Below, piece by piece: positions 35,525 through 48,232 of a DNA stretch of 64,000 bases. A program made the translations under genes and the position numbers. Position 1 is the stretch's first letter. The number at the start of each line of letters is the position of its first letter. This DNA comes from Acanthosepion lycidas (lineage: Eukaryota; Mollusca; Cephalopoda; Sepiida; Sepiidae), in contig OZ010580.1 of the NCBI GenBank assembly GCA_963932145.1, forward strand, positions 31,345,321-31,409,320, given 5' to 3'. Under the pieces are notes generated by a model. The model saw nothing but the letters and a program-made list of their open reading frames with translations, was not told the origin of the DNA and did no database searches.

Positions 35525-35890
35525 TTCTGTATTATTATAATTTAATTGTTTATAGTATTATCCATTCTTCCTCCACTAGCTGTATTTAATGAAATCTGTT
35601 ATCTAATGGTCATTCTTTTTGGTGATTGACAAGTCTTTAAAGTTTGTGTTGCTACATTGATTGTAAGAAAGAGTGGGACCCCCCACGCCTATCGCTAAAA
35701 AAAAAGAATCCAATTGGAAGCTTGTTCTTCAACCAGTCTATAATTTGATCTGAAATATTTCTTTTTATTTTATTTTCTGAGGTAGGTCTTTACCATAAAA
35801 GGCAGCTTATCACTTTTAGTGATGCTGTCCACTCTTTTTCTTTCCCAATAGATGTATTCTCTTTATTGCAATTTTTTTTAAATTTATGCG

Positions 35891-35929
<39 letters not shown>

Positions 35930-36060
35930 CTGAAATTATGTTATTTGATTATTATAATTGTTTGTAGTATTTTTCCTTTCTTCTCCAGGAGCTGTATTTA
36001 ATTGAATTTTCTATCTAGCTGGTCATTCTTCTTGGTGATTGACAAATCTTTAAAGTGAGA
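35525..36060 (+). repeat. Direct duplication, about 120 bp, 415 bp apart
   Basis: The segment at about 35535-35645 (AATTGTTTATAGTATT, AGCTGTATTTAAT, GGTCATTCTT, TTGGTGATTGACAAGTCTTT) recurs at about 35950-36055 in the same order with several differences. A (TA)n run (35893-35925) lies between them. The origin is unclear: either a local tandem duplication or two copies of one dispersed repeat. Confidence 0.55.
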
Positions 36061-36716
36061 TTCAACCAAGAATCTGACTAACTTTTGGCCAAGTAGGCTC
36101 GTTTTGAATTCACCCATCTAAATGTTGTAAGCTATCTGATTATTTATCCAACTAATTTCCTCATTTGGAATTGTCATGTTGGGGCCCTATTAGTTGCCTA
36201 AGAAAAAATCCTTATGTGATAAGGGTAGTCTACTCCCTGCACAATTTTATTCTGATAGGAGATATTTGAACTTAGTATAAATTAAAACTTAATAGTTAAT
36301 ATCACATTGTTAGTTCCCTAACTAACCTTACCTTAACACATGTATTCAAAGTTAATCTTACACTTAACCCTGCCACTTAAATTTTCTTTTCTGGGTTAAA
36401 AAAATGAGGAAATATAAATGAAAACATGAGGGATTGTCTTGACGCAAGCCGTGAAAGAACAACACAAACTCAACATATACATATCCAATAGTGCTTTTAA
36501 CTGACAAAAAAAAATTTCCCCATATTTCCCCAATCTATGCATGAATATAAGCATTGCTCCCTGTTGTTTTTACTATATGACAATACAACTCAAATAGTTC
36601 AAATTGCTAATTCACAAAGAAACTATGGCTACATATACTGGAATTAACATTAGGTTAACTGTATACCCCTAACATCACTATCAATGCACTGAGATTCGAT
36701 CTTCTAACCCATTTTT

Positions 36717-36790
36717 TTTTTTAATAGGAGTAGAGGTTTATCCCTTGTTTCCTGTTTAGGATGGGATTTCCAGTTCCTTCTTCTATGGCC
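36717..36790 (+). repeat. Dispersed repeat family B, short fragment
   Basis: The block TAATAGGAGTAGAGGTTTAT, CCCTTGTTTCCTG and CCAGTTCCTTCT matches the middle of family B. Sequence after 36790 departs from the family. Confidence 0.6.
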
Positions 36791-37130
36791 TTAATAAGAA
36801 TAGTTGTCATGGATTTTTGGTGATATGACAGACTGGAGGTTATGACTCTTACTGAGGTCAGTGAGTTGGCAGTTCTCTTTTTACTGCAGCCTGACTGATA
36901 GTAAGGAGCCTGAACTCTTAGGTAGCACTTGGAGAGTTTGCTTTGATCAACAGTTGTATAAAATTGGGGTTCTTTCAGTTATATAACACATATGGATAGG
37001 TCTCTCTGCAAGCCAATTTCCAGCCAGCTCATGTTGCTTGTGACAACTGGCAGCTACTATTATTCCTGGCCTTTTCCACCTTTAAAAATATATCATGACT
37101 GAAACAAATAAACAAAAAAACTAAACTAGC
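36791..37130. other. Less AT-rich stretch of unknown nature
   Basis: This stretch has visibly more G and C than its neighbours, no long open frame and no terminal repeats that I can see. It may be the body of an unrecognised repeat joined to the family-B fragment. Confidence 0.3.
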
Positions 37131-37133
37131 TTG

Positions 37134-37770
37134 CAAAAAAAAAACACCTTGAATCAATTGCTAGATCTACTTCTAGAAACGTTGATTCACTGTGTCATGT
37201 CAAACAATTCTTCTCATCAGAATCTACCATTCAACTGTGCATTGAATACTGCCACCATATCTCGTTTGGTGATCCTTCTATATATCTCCAGATTCTTGAC
37301 AAAATTCAAAGTGTCTATAATGTAATAAATCCTGATCTCACATTTCAACTTCAGTCACTTTCTCACCAACATGATGTGGCTTTCCTCTGTCTTTTCTACA
37401 GATATTTTCATGTGCAAATTTCTGGTGAGTTTTTTCCCCTAATGCCTGAACTACATGAATTTAAGCATGTTACTAGACTGACAACCAAGTCTCACAATTT
37501 TATTATTGAACTAGCTAGATACAACCATCGGTTCTATTCTAGCAGTTTCTTTTCTCACACTTCTCACATGTAGAACTCCCTTTTGAATTCTTGCTTCCCT
37601 GCCACCTACAATCTTAAAAATTTTAAATGCATTGTCAATTGCCATTTTCTGTCTTCCTGATTCCTGTTCCTTTATTGCCCTTCTCTTCACTGAAGCCTTC
37701 TCATTCTCTTTCACCCCCATACATCCTAGTGCCATTATTGCCTTGCTTTGGGTGAAATTATTTTTTTTTT
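37134..37770 (+). pseudogene. Jockey/CR1-like LINE, 5'-truncated copy 3
   Basis: This aligns with the copy at 25780-26492 from LESIA-like sequence to the 3' end. Shared stretches include TTCTCATCAGAATCTACCAT, GATTCTTGACAAAATTCAAA, TCACTTTCTCACC and the end TTTGGGTGAAATTATTTTTTT. It is more decayed than copy 1, with frame changes and stops throughout. The open frames at 37131-37325 and 37376-37573 are pieces of it. It has no catalytic core. A SINE follows within 170 bp. Confidence 0.7.
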
Positions 37771-37929
37771 AAATTTATGCTATCTCTTTAACAGAATATA
37801 GCAATGTTTTTTTATGGGTATGAAAGCTGCTAACTGTACATTAAATGCAACATTTGCCCATAAAAAATTTCTTTTTTTGATATCAAGAGTTCAACATTAA
37901 ACTTTATAAAGACATTATCCACTGGATTA

Positions 37930-38215
37930 TTCTTTTCTAGGATAGCAACTCGGAATGCAAAATTCCAATCGAGTTTGTTAAATTCACTTATGTGTAAATG
38001 CCCTTAGTAAAGGTATGAATCCATTTCTTCTCCTCCCAGTTAAGAGTTAAATATTAGGACTTCCATTTGCAAAAATCATTATCTTATTGTTAATACAATA
38101 TTCACTCACAAAAAGATAATTATTCTTACATTTCAAAATATGTTTTGGCTTTACATAACACACAAAGTATTGATAAACCATAAAAGCAATAAGTCTCTCA
38201 ATCAATTATTCTTTT
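37930..38215 (+). mobile_element. SINE, copy 1
   Basis: The body (TTCACTTATGTGTAAATGCCC, AAAGGTATGAATCCA, TATTAGGACTT, TTGGCTTTA-ATAA, TTGATAAACCAT-A) matches 60890-61105 in order. The head contains a worn B-box-like CAAAATTCCAATCGAG, whereas the second copy has a better head. The length of about 290 bp and the tRNA-like head suggest a SINE of the cephalopod type. Confidence 0.6.
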
Positions 38216-38219
38216 GTAT

Positions 38220-39565
38220 TAAATTTGCACATTAAAATATTAATATGTAGCATGCATTTATTACTATCATTACAGTGTTCATGTACATGCTTTCAGTATA
38301 ATCATACATGACTGACATGCAAAATAAACTTTGAATGTAACAATTTGGCAATATTTATTTCCTATTTACTGAATGAATGGTGAAAAATCCAAGTACCAAT
38401 GATAGATGTTCATTAGCTTTAACTTAGGAAATCAAATTTCATAAGAAAAATAGGGCTCTTTGAATAAAAAAAACAGCATTCATATAAGCAACAGAAATAT
38501 TCAACATTAAAATGCTCAGAAATAGTTGGTACTCTAAATGAAAAATGAGATGAATGTAGTCTAATATTAAAAAAGAAAAGAAAAGACAGTTTTTCAATTA
38601 GAAATGGAATGAGATTTAACTTTAAATCATACCTTGAAAAACCAAAACAAAAATTATCCTTAAAAAAATCTCTTTATTCATATTTAACATTGTCTGAGAC
38701 ACCCCATACACTGCTGATCTAAAATGGTATCACTAACAGAGATAACTTCCAGACAATGTAATTTTAGCCATATGATGCCATATTTAACACAAAGTCCAAG
38801 AACCTGCTACTAGATTTTATTCTATAAACAAAACATGAACAAATAATATTCACTGAAATGACAAAGGGTCAGCTTTAATTAGCAAACATTATTTCACAAT
38901 GTTAACACATTTCAAGATAAAATTAATAAACTAAAACAATTTCTACATCATAATCACATCAAAATAAAATAAAAAGTGACAGAAATAAAAGATTCTTGTG
39001 TATGAAATATATTGGTAAATATTATCACATATTAGATAAAATATGGCTAAATTTTTAGCAAGCATTGGCCTGTTTCCATAGTCAATGTTTACACAGAACA
39101 TATTTGCACTTTGACTTTTTCAATGGTTCTCCAAAAATAGAAGCTAGATGGCTGGCATTTGTGTTTCATTTGTAGAAACTCAACCAATTAAACTAAACCT
39201 ATATGTGAATACTGAACATAGATAATTCATCCTTTGTGGCCAAATTAGAATATTCAGATTCCATATTTGACAAAAATAGCCATCCTTATGTCAAATATCA
39301 ATCATCTATATATGAGTACTGCACATACAAATACTTATATATCTCTTTGTGTGTGTCTTTGTATACTGTTCAATCCCATATATTTTAGGATTATTTGCAT
39401 AATGTAAAACTAACTAAAACAAACACAAGACTCATATCTACTAATAAAAATTCCAAAAATGAATTTTACCCATTTTGGGTCATTATATTCTATGACTTCA
39501 TTGGGTAAGCCTCTCTAAGCAAACTGATATTCATATAGATAGGACCACTATGCTTTAACTTTAAA
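38220..39565. other. AT-rich non-coding stretch
   Basis: No gene or repeat recognised. Confidence 0.45.
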
Positions 39566-39569
39566 GAAT

Positions 39570-40690
39570 TAAATTTTAATGAAACTTTCTGGACTTATTC
39601 ACAAGTGAATGAAATTATTTTTGAAATTTTTCTTTTTTTTAACATCTGTTAGCACCCACTGATTTGATTTTATGAAATTTCAAAAATATGCTCTGAAATC
39701 TCGAAATAAAAAATGTAATAAAACTAAATAGAAAATCTTTTAATTGCTTTTATGAATAAGATATTGATACTATTGTCTTAAGAAAAAAATCAATGAATAA
39801 TGAATTTTTACAAGAATTGTTTACATTTTTTTTAATTATAATAATTTATAAAGTTTTACATCTTTTAAAATTCTATATTAATTTGTAGTGGTCAAATGAT
39901 ATCATTATTAAATTAAAACTATTTACTTATCATTTACTGCAATTCAATGACCCCCCAATATTTTAAAAAGAATTTTGAATTTATTTTATGTATGTATAAA
40001 TGTGTAGATTTTTGTAAATACAGATGTTCAAAAATAACATTATAAGAAAATAAGAATGATAACTATAATAAAGTAAAAAATTATTGGTAATTTTCTAACA
40101 TTTCCTGAACAATCATCTTCATAACTTAGACTATATACCAAATTACCTAACATTCAATAAAATATTTGATTACACAAAATATTTTCTTAATTTTTTAAGA
40201 TTACTGGGTAGTTAAAAAAACAATGCCATTCACATTATATTTGTCAAGTAATTGTTAGCTATGCCCCCTTAGAAAAAATCCCAAAATAAGTCTATCAAGA
40301 GAGTTGTCAACACCCCATAAAAACAGCCACTTCCATGTTATAAAATGCCTTTCTGCAACTAAAAGTAAATAATATTTGTTTCAAATCAGATTGATTAAAC
40401 TTTAAATCAGCTAATATTCCTCAAATAAAGTTTCAGAAAAGTATATTTTATTTTTGAAAGATTTTTAATAAAGAGAATTACATTGTGCTGAGAGAATTGT
40501 AAATATGGCTAAAATCATTGATTTTTACCTATTTAAAAAACACTCATTTCAATAAATTTAAATTTCAGTTTGAAGTAAAACAAAGGATTTTGCCTATTAG
40601 AAATATTACATTTAATCTATTAGCTTCAAGAAAAGTTTTCATTTTTAAAAATTAATTTTAAACCTTAGGCAACACTTTTCTTTGGAAGCA
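39570..40690 (+). repeat. Unclassified repeat, at least 1.1 kb, copy 1
   Basis: This matches 48710-49815 in the same orientation and order. Anchors are ATTTTAATGAAACTTTC, GATTTTATGAAATTTCAA, TTTTTACAAGAATTGTTT, ATAATTTATAAAGTTTTA, TTTTTGTAAATACAGA, AAGATTACTGGGTAGTTAAA, TGTCAACACC and CAAATAAAGTTTCA. Small indels are common and divergence by eye is moderate. No open frame, terminal repeat or tail was found. Confidence 0.7.
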
Positions 40691-41263
40691 CATTATATAT
40701 ATATCAATGAATCTAATCACAAATTTCCTTTTTATAGAATTTTGAAATGTTTGCACTGGATTTAGTGTAATTCTTAATATATACAATTGAAAAATTTCAT
40801 TGGTCAAAGTTGGTCAGCTATACCTGGAGATCCTAGCAAGTGTTTTAGAACAACAATAATGCTCCAAGAATTTATACACATATATCAAGGAATATATGGA
40901 GAAAGCAAATCTTATAAGATACTTAGCCTACACATCCTGTCACCCATTTACATATTCACACAAAGCATCACATCACACATATGTAATCATTTCAGACACA
41001 CTCATATGCAGAAAACATCGCATCACAAAATCACATGCATACACACACACACAAAGCAGACAGATCCTTTTCGAAAAAAAAAAAAAAATTTGAACAGAGA
41101 TATCAAAAGCTGTGTCTCTAATTGGAAGGCAAGTTGCAGAAGTAGCAGAGCAAACAAGCAAAAAGATTCCAGGATCATTCTCACATTATAAACATTAAAG
41201 AACGAATTAGCTTCATGTTCAACTGCAAAGTTAGTTTAATGTACAAGCCTAAGAAGCCGCTTT

Positions 41264-41432
41264 CTGGAAAACCAAAAATGCAAGAAGAATGGAGGGGAGG
41301 AAAAAAAGAAAGAAAGAGAGAAAAAAGAAGAAACCAACTTTGACTTCTTCATTATTGGGCTTCGTTGATAGGTAATCTACTGACAAGTGTAGGAATCGGC
41401 AATCATGATGCTTTGAAAGCCAAAGTATCCAT
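41264..41432 (-). other. Possible host exon segment or 3' region
   Basis: Two acceptor-like sites lie on the minus strand. At 41433 ...tggttgtttag/AT opens a frame reading GYFGFQSIMIADSYTCQ and then a stop (41377-41379), which could be a last coding exon. At 41264 a very long pyrimidine tract ends ttttggttttccag. DNA from about 40780 to 41450 is less AT-rich than its surroundings, as an untranslated region might be. The open frame at 40787-41191 on the plus strand has no domain. All of this is weak evidence. Confidence 0.2.
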
Positions 41433-41449
41433 CTAAACAACCACATAGA

Positions 41450-43265
41450 TGTAAGTAAAATGTATTAGCCTATGCACATAAACAGATAAAACTTTCAAAT
41501 AAAAAAATACATAGAAATATGAACACATAGAGACACACTATGAGATCATTCATGGAAGATCATGTATAAAAGAGAAAGTGTACAAATAATCCCTGGAATT
41601 ATCTTCAAATAAAAGAGCTACACTTGGAAATATGTAAGTTGAAAAAGACAGGATATATTTACAATCAAATAATATTGTAATAAAAATTAGTACAATATAG
41701 AAGCCAGTACTCAATAGGGTTATATACAGAGTAAAATAAGAATATGACTCAAAAGGGTCACATGCAGAATACAATAAGAACAAGGATAAATGCACAATAG
41801 ATTTAAAGCATTGAAAATACAATGGCTTAAAAGATAAAAATCATTGTTTACTTCAATCCCTTGAGTCATGAATTCAACCATTGCACTGAACAGTTCATAA
41901 AATCTCAGTGGATATAGCAGCAAAGCAATAAAAAGAACACATGCTCCTTTGAATGAAATAAAGGGTTTTGTTAGAAACTTCTTGACAGTTATTAGGTATG
42001 GTATATTTGGGAATGGCTAGAGAACATAACAAACAAAATGTAATCCCCACAAAAAATAGATGAGGTGTTCCAAAATAAATCCACCAAATATAAATAAAAT
42101 GTATTTACTATTTTCAGGGATTCATTTTCAGATTCCAATTCTCTGAAACTTGAATGTAGCCAATATCAACAATTTTCTGTAATCAGAGCTCCAACTGAGA
42201 TTTAAAAACTAACCTAGCTTTTTCCAAAAAAAATGAGAAAATCATAAAAAACAAATTATATATCTGATATTTAAGCTAGGTTTTGTGGATTTTACAAGAA
42301 TAAATGTACTGGTCAATCTAATGATTTTTACTCCAGTTCAAAATTCTGTATACATTTTTTCCTCACAGTCAATCAATTTAAATAAAATAAAACCTATTTT
42401 CAAGGATTAAACTGGAGATACAGGGAAACTTATCCAATGCAAAAAAGTTTTTTAAAAACTTCACTATCTTTTAAAATGTACTGCCCAAATCAAGAAGAAT
42501 AGAATTTACTTTCTCTAAGATGAAGATAACATCAAACACCATGTTTGCATATAACTGACAAGAAGTGACGCTGCTTTTGCAAACATTTCAATGTTCATTC
42601 ATATTATCATCAATTTACCATAGCAAAAATGAGGAGTATATGCATATAAATAAGTTAACTAATGTTATATAAGGAGTACAAAAAGATACTAGAGTAAATG
42701 GTTTAAAGGTAAATAAAGTGTAAAGAGATAAGCAGTGAATAATGAAGGTGGAGAGGATGTTGTTTGGTTATCTCTTACTCTAGATTCTAGGCAATCAGAA
42801 AAAATTTGATAAACTGTGATATACTATGTATATCCAGATGAAAGATTGTACCACTTTAGATTTCAAATGATTAAAGAGAGTTTATGTTATAAAGGGAAAC
42901 ATTTAAAGAGAAAAACAGAAAGGAAGGAAAAATTAAAAAAAGAAAGTGCAATTTTTTAAATTAATCTACCAATGCTGATGAAGGTATTAATAATTAATAC
43001 TGGACTTGAAATAAGAATGGAAAACTGATAGTGAAGGTAAAGATTTAGATATTATTAATGGTGAATAAAGTGAAATAGTAAAAATAATAAAAGCAACAAC
43101 TATAATATTGCATGATGATTATTATTTAATCCTTTTATTATTATTGACTTTATATTTTGAATGTAAGGATTAAGCATTATGAATGCAAAGATACAAAATC
43201 TGCAACATGCATCCAGGCTACTGAATATCTAACAAGGATTACTTTAGAGTTGCCTATGTTTTTAC
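41450..43265. other. AT-rich non-coding stretch
   Basis: No gene or repeat recognised. Overlapping minus-strand frames at 41550-41923 are tyrosine- and leucine-rich without a domain. Confidence 0.4.
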
Positions 43266-43269
43266 ATTA

Positions 43270-43650
43270 ATTGAATAGTACTATTTCTTTGCTAGCTTTT
43301 AAACCAATAAAAGCCCACAAAAGTCAACACTAATTGATACAGTGAGTTGTAATGCATAAGAAGTTGAGTCATGTTTACAGAGGGAACATTACTGATCAAC
43401 AGAAGATATATTCAGAGGCAAGACAAGGTGAAGACATGAGGAGAACAGTAGAGAAGAAGCAGACAGCAGCCATAACCAGAAAGTAAATCAGGAAGACATG
43501 ACAAACAGATCAAAGACTATGAGTTAACGACAGACTCAGATCAGCATCTCTGCTATTCTCTCTCCTTTATGCATAATCCTTTCAAGTCCAAAGCTTCCGG
43601 GGGTACCCACAGTTTTGTCTGCAATAAAATTGCATGATACTTAAAGTAAA
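43270..43650 (+). mobile_element. Possible LTR-like fossil
   Basis: This is a less AT-rich block of about 380 bp with a purine-rich middle (AGACAAGGTGAAGACATGAG) and a polyadenylation signal (AATAAA, about 43623) close to its right end, as in the R-U5 part of an LTR. No coding region, partner LTR or target duplication was found. The family is not assigned. Confidence 0.25.
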
Positions 43651-43826
43651 GATATTCTGATTATATCTCAATGTTTCTAAGGACAATTATGATTGCTATG
43701 ATTGGTGAACAAGATAAAGACAATAATTGAAATATATATATATCTATAGCTTACACCCTGGGGCAGTCAAGATAACATCCCTCCAAAGTAACCCACTATA
43801 AGGATATACATGAATAAATAAGTCTA

Positions 43827-43957
43827 ACTATATTTGTCTATATACATGTAGATAATTGTGACTATTTGTCTATATACATGTAGATAATTGTGACTATTTG
43901 TCTATATACATGTAGATAATTGTGACTATTTGTCTATATACATGTAGATAATTGTGA
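43827..43957. repeat. 32-bp tandem array, 4 units
   Basis: The unit ACTATTTGTCTATATACATG plus TAGATAATTGTG is repeated at 43861, 43893 and 43925. A slightly longer first unit starts near 43827. The last three are identical to each other over their full length, so the expansion is recent. Confidence 0.95.
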
Positions 43958-43959
43958 CT

Positions 43960-46155
43960 CTGACAGTTAAGAGTAAAAATGATAGTTAGAAAATCACTAA
44001 TCTGCTAGATGGTAAGAAATATGTTCAAATTTTAATTCAAATAGTAATGGTAATATTAGTCACATCCCTAAAAAGAAACATTTGGCATTCATTCACCAGC
44101 TGTCAGTAGTGTTTTTAGTTGAAATTTATCAAATATTTCTTTTAAAACAATTTTTCTAGAAAATATTTTTTTCAAATTTACTAGCTATTATTGGAGTTTC
44201 TGTCAATCCTTTTATTTGAAGTTATAAAGAGTGTCAAAATCTTGATTATATCACTATTTTCTCAAGTTACATGTGATATCTGCTTTAGTTGTTGCTGCTG
44301 TTGGTCATCTTTAAGTGATGTGGTTTCTGTTATTTGGTACAGTTCTTTGTGATTCTTTAGCACTAATCCACAATATTCAAAGAAGGACAGTCTATGGCAA
44401 AACTCTCAGGCTTCACTTGCTTCAAGCCATTTTTAGTCATTGATCTTAGAAAGAAGATGCATACAGTTGACAGTTTAAGTATTTCTGAACAAGTTTGGCA
44501 CCATGCATAACATCCAATTTGCATAACAATCTAATATGAAAGTCTCAATCTGACGAAGATATTTAAGAACATGATCCCAGTTTTAAGGTTGAAGTTTTGA
44601 TTTTGTAGCAAATCACAGTGTTGGACAAACTACCTCTGGTACAGCATGTTCTATGTTCAATTCAATTTCTCTTATATTAAATTATTTATAACTGATCAAT
44701 ATGCCAAGGTATTTGAAATAGTATTTACTAATTCCACATTTTGGATTTTATAGACAAATAAGTGTAAAACATGAAATACTTAACATAAAAATAATCTTGA
44801 ACCTCTCTAATTGCTTGATATAAGTAATATAAGAAAGCTGGTACTCTGCTGAATACTTTACAAGTGGCATATTTGCTTCAATTTTGATTTCATGGGAATA
44901 TACTTTTAACTTTAATAAAAAAATATATTTAATCAGCACATGTAAATTAGCATTGCCAACTTAAATGAAAACACAAATCTCAATATAGATATATTGAGTG
45001 TAAAATAAATGTACTGAATTTGCCTTCAGGGATTTTCCTCTTTATGTAAATATGGAGAGAAAGCCAGAGATTTGGAGATTGTAAGATTATTTTACAGAGA
45101 ACATGCTCAATACAGAAAAGAAAAGATGGGATCATTCCTTCTATCTTTTAAGTGTGTTGAGTGAAAAACTATATATAAAATAGAATCCAAATATGAAAGT
45201 ATATATTTAAATATAAGTATATTTGCATTTATGTACAAGTTCCAAAAATATTGAGCCAAAAATGAATCCAATACAGAATATTTCTTCTAAATTACAGAAC
45301 AATTATTGTAGACTGAACAAGCATAATTGGAAGAAAATGAAATAAAATTTAAAAAAAAAAACATCAAGTCTAAAAGAAACATTGAAAATATTGTAATTTC
45401 AATATTACCTGTTCTCGATATTACTTGATATATAACTACTACATATCTATTTTAAAAACTTTAAACAATGATTTTAAACATTCAATCTTTGTTGAAGTTG
45501 CTATGAGGTAATTAATTGATATTTTTTGAGGCAGTAGAACACGTACTTTTACACATCATTATTATATTTATGAGTCTAACAAATATTGTTTTAACAGTGA
45601 GAGAGCAAGCAGGTTACAATCAATTATTGCTAAATTTCATCCACTATGAGATTATTTTTCACATCAATATTTGAATTATAGACTTTATAGCCTCTTGTTC
45701 AATATTCTAACCACAAAATTAATTCATGAAAAATGAAATAAAACGATTGAAAAAAATATGAATATGCTGTGAGGGGTAGGGAAAGCAATCTTCTAATTTG
45801 TATGAAATTATTTCAATGCTGAAACAGAGCTAAACTTTGCAGACCCATTTTTACTGATAAATGTCCTCAGGCAAACAGTGTCCACTCAGAAAAAATATGG
45901 CAGACATTTTAACCGAACAAGGACAAGTTTCTCCTTGTTCTTAAACACCAAGTATAATTACTGCTATGGTGCTTTTGAAGACAGAGTAAAATAACTGAAT
46001 GAATAATGGAAACGCAGGTAAAATTAATCATCTCTTCAGCAGATTAACAAGAATATTGTTGCTGGATTGGAAATATATCTCCTTTGTGACTAAATTCATC
46101 CAGCCAATTTTCATGTATCTTAAATACAGATATTTTAACTGAATGTATAAATGTG
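43960..46155. other. AT-rich non-coding stretch
   Basis: No gene found. A phrase at 44610-44670 (GGACAAACTACCTCTGGTACA...GTTCAATTC) may be a worn SINE head with a B-box-like end. It could not be confirmed. Confidence 0.4.
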
Positions 46156-46158
46156 TGC

Positions 46159-46159
46159 A

Positions 46160-46229
<70 letters not shown>

Positions 46230-46236
46230 TATATGA
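46159..46236. repeat. (TG)n(TA)n compound microsatellite
   Basis: A TG run passes into a TA run of over 50 bp. The two minus-strand open frames at 46028-46353 are products of this repeat. Confidence 0.95.
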
Positions 46237-46239
46237 GTA

Positions 46240-48230
46240 CAATTTTAGCAATAAACATTTGATGATGAATGGATGCTGTTCAAAAAATGTAACAAAGAAA
46301 AAACTACATGTACAGAAAGTGCTTGATAGTTGAACACTTGCAATCAGTATCATTGTTCATTGAATCCAGGTAAATAAACTAAAATTTTGCTGATTTTAAA
46401 GATTTGTAATCACAAGGAAATAAGGCTTGAAAAATTTAATACTCACAGGACATACTGAAGGCAAAAAAACATCAGGAAACAGCAAGTAACCTACTAATGA
46501 GTATGTGTAAGTTAATAGCAGAACAAGGATTACAGGAGAAAAGAGGTAAGATGACAAGAGTTACTTAGTTGCAAGGAATGGGAAGTTGTAGAGAGCCATC
46601 CTGAAAGAAAATAGCACACAGAAGTAGTACTTTCCTACTTGAAAGATGTATGCAATACAATCTTACTATTTTTCATTCTCTCATTTGGCCATACAAAGAT
46701 ATATTTAAATGTTACATGCTTATATGTTTTTGATTAGCGGTGTTACAATATACAGGATAATGCAAACACATTTATGCTTTATAGAACTTTGTGAAAATTT
46801 AATGTCATTTTGGTTAAAATGATAAAAAATCTTTTTCATTACACTCCAGAACTTTGCAGCAAACAAGTTCCTCCTTCCATATATTTTTTAGAGATTTTTA
46901 CCTATTTTCTTTTGGTTTTTATATATGTAAAAAAAATTAATTTCCTCTTCATGTAGTACTACATTTTCTAAAATTGCAAGGTAAAATTTAGGAAAATAAA
47001 TAATTCTTTTTTTAAATTATGCAAAAGAGTAAAACAGAATCTAGGTTAAAGTTGATATGCATAATTTTTACCAACCTCATAAGATATATCACATTAATCT
47101 AAGCCAGTGAACCCTGAAAATAATTTTTCAAAAATAAATAAATTTTCCTTTCTTTTCATTTTTTGTTTCTCTGGGTTTTTTTAATCTCTTGAAAGTGGAC
47201 ATTGGAAAGTAAAATTCCTACACAAAAATTAATGATGATTATGCAGAATCAGCATTTCATGAAGAAATTAGTATCAAAAACAAAACTAATTTTGATTATG
47301 CTGGGTATACAACCAATAATCAGAGCTCTCTTAATTAGTTTTGACCTATCAGAGATTGGTACTAAAGTCGAACCATTAATGTCAAATCTGGGAGCTGAAA
47401 ACTTTTTGAGTATTTCTTTCCTTTATTTTTTCATGTTTTAGACAAACAATTCTCGTTTAAAAAGGGATAGATATACAAAACAAAATGCTTTTGGCAGTGA
47501 TCAACTGCAGTTTCTGCACACACTATTTTTATGTTTTCACATCAGTTCATTGCCATAAGAATTTAAATATAAAAAGTGTGGCTAGTGAAAAGCAGGAAAA
47601 ATTCTTAGCAGTCTTGTATTCAGTGATATATAAATGAATTGGTCATATTTTCTAGCAAGCATGAAATTGTTTTTCTTTACGTTTCAATTGCATATTTCTT
47701 TAAATAATATATTTAGTTGATGATTGGCTGTGAAAGGTTTTCCAAAATCCTGTATTCATGCTTTCAATATTTACATGCTAAAATCTTAAGATTGGTTTAA
47801 AAAACATATGAGTAATTTAACTAAATTAAAACACCAAAATATCACCTCCTACAAATGATCTCCAAAATAAGCCTAATTCAAAAAATTACATTGACATACA
47901 TATAACAATATTATTCTATCAGTCATATGACTTTATTCCTGGCCACTGACAATCCTCTTCTAATTTTCAAAGCAATACATAGAGATTGAGTACTGAAAAT
48001 TGATAAAATTACTTTTTTTCTTAGTAAAATAATTTTTATATTTTTTTTTCAATTTTCTACAATAACTTTACAAGATTTTTATTTTTCTCTCAAGATAAGT
48101 TCTTTCTTACCACACATGGCAATATTTATATATCTGAAATTATGAAATAAATATCAGTAACTATACTATAATAGATATTTATTTGCAATATGATGAACAG
48201 CACTTGATTTGTGTCATAAAACCTTGCACC
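46240..48230. other. AT-rich non-coding stretch
   Basis: The longest frame is at 47202-47441 (79 codons). It has no recognisable domain, and another frame of the same segment is partly open too. Probably not a gene. Confidence 0.4.
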
Positions 48231-48232
48231 AC

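Noticed and set aside
40787-41191. 134-codon open frame, tied for the longest in the window
   Set aside because: Histidine/threonine/lysine-rich from (CA)n and poly-A tracts, with no recognisable domain and a competing open frame in the same segment.
43827-43957. Regular repeats considered as a CRISPR array
   Set aside because: The units are contiguous with no variable spacers, in an animal genome.
46028-46353. Two minus-strand frames of 72 and 76 codons
   Set aside because: They encode the (TA)n(TG)n microsatellite.
47202-47441. 79-codon plus-strand frame after an acceptor-like site
   Set aside because: Composition follows AT content, a second frame is partly open too, and no donor or domain was found.
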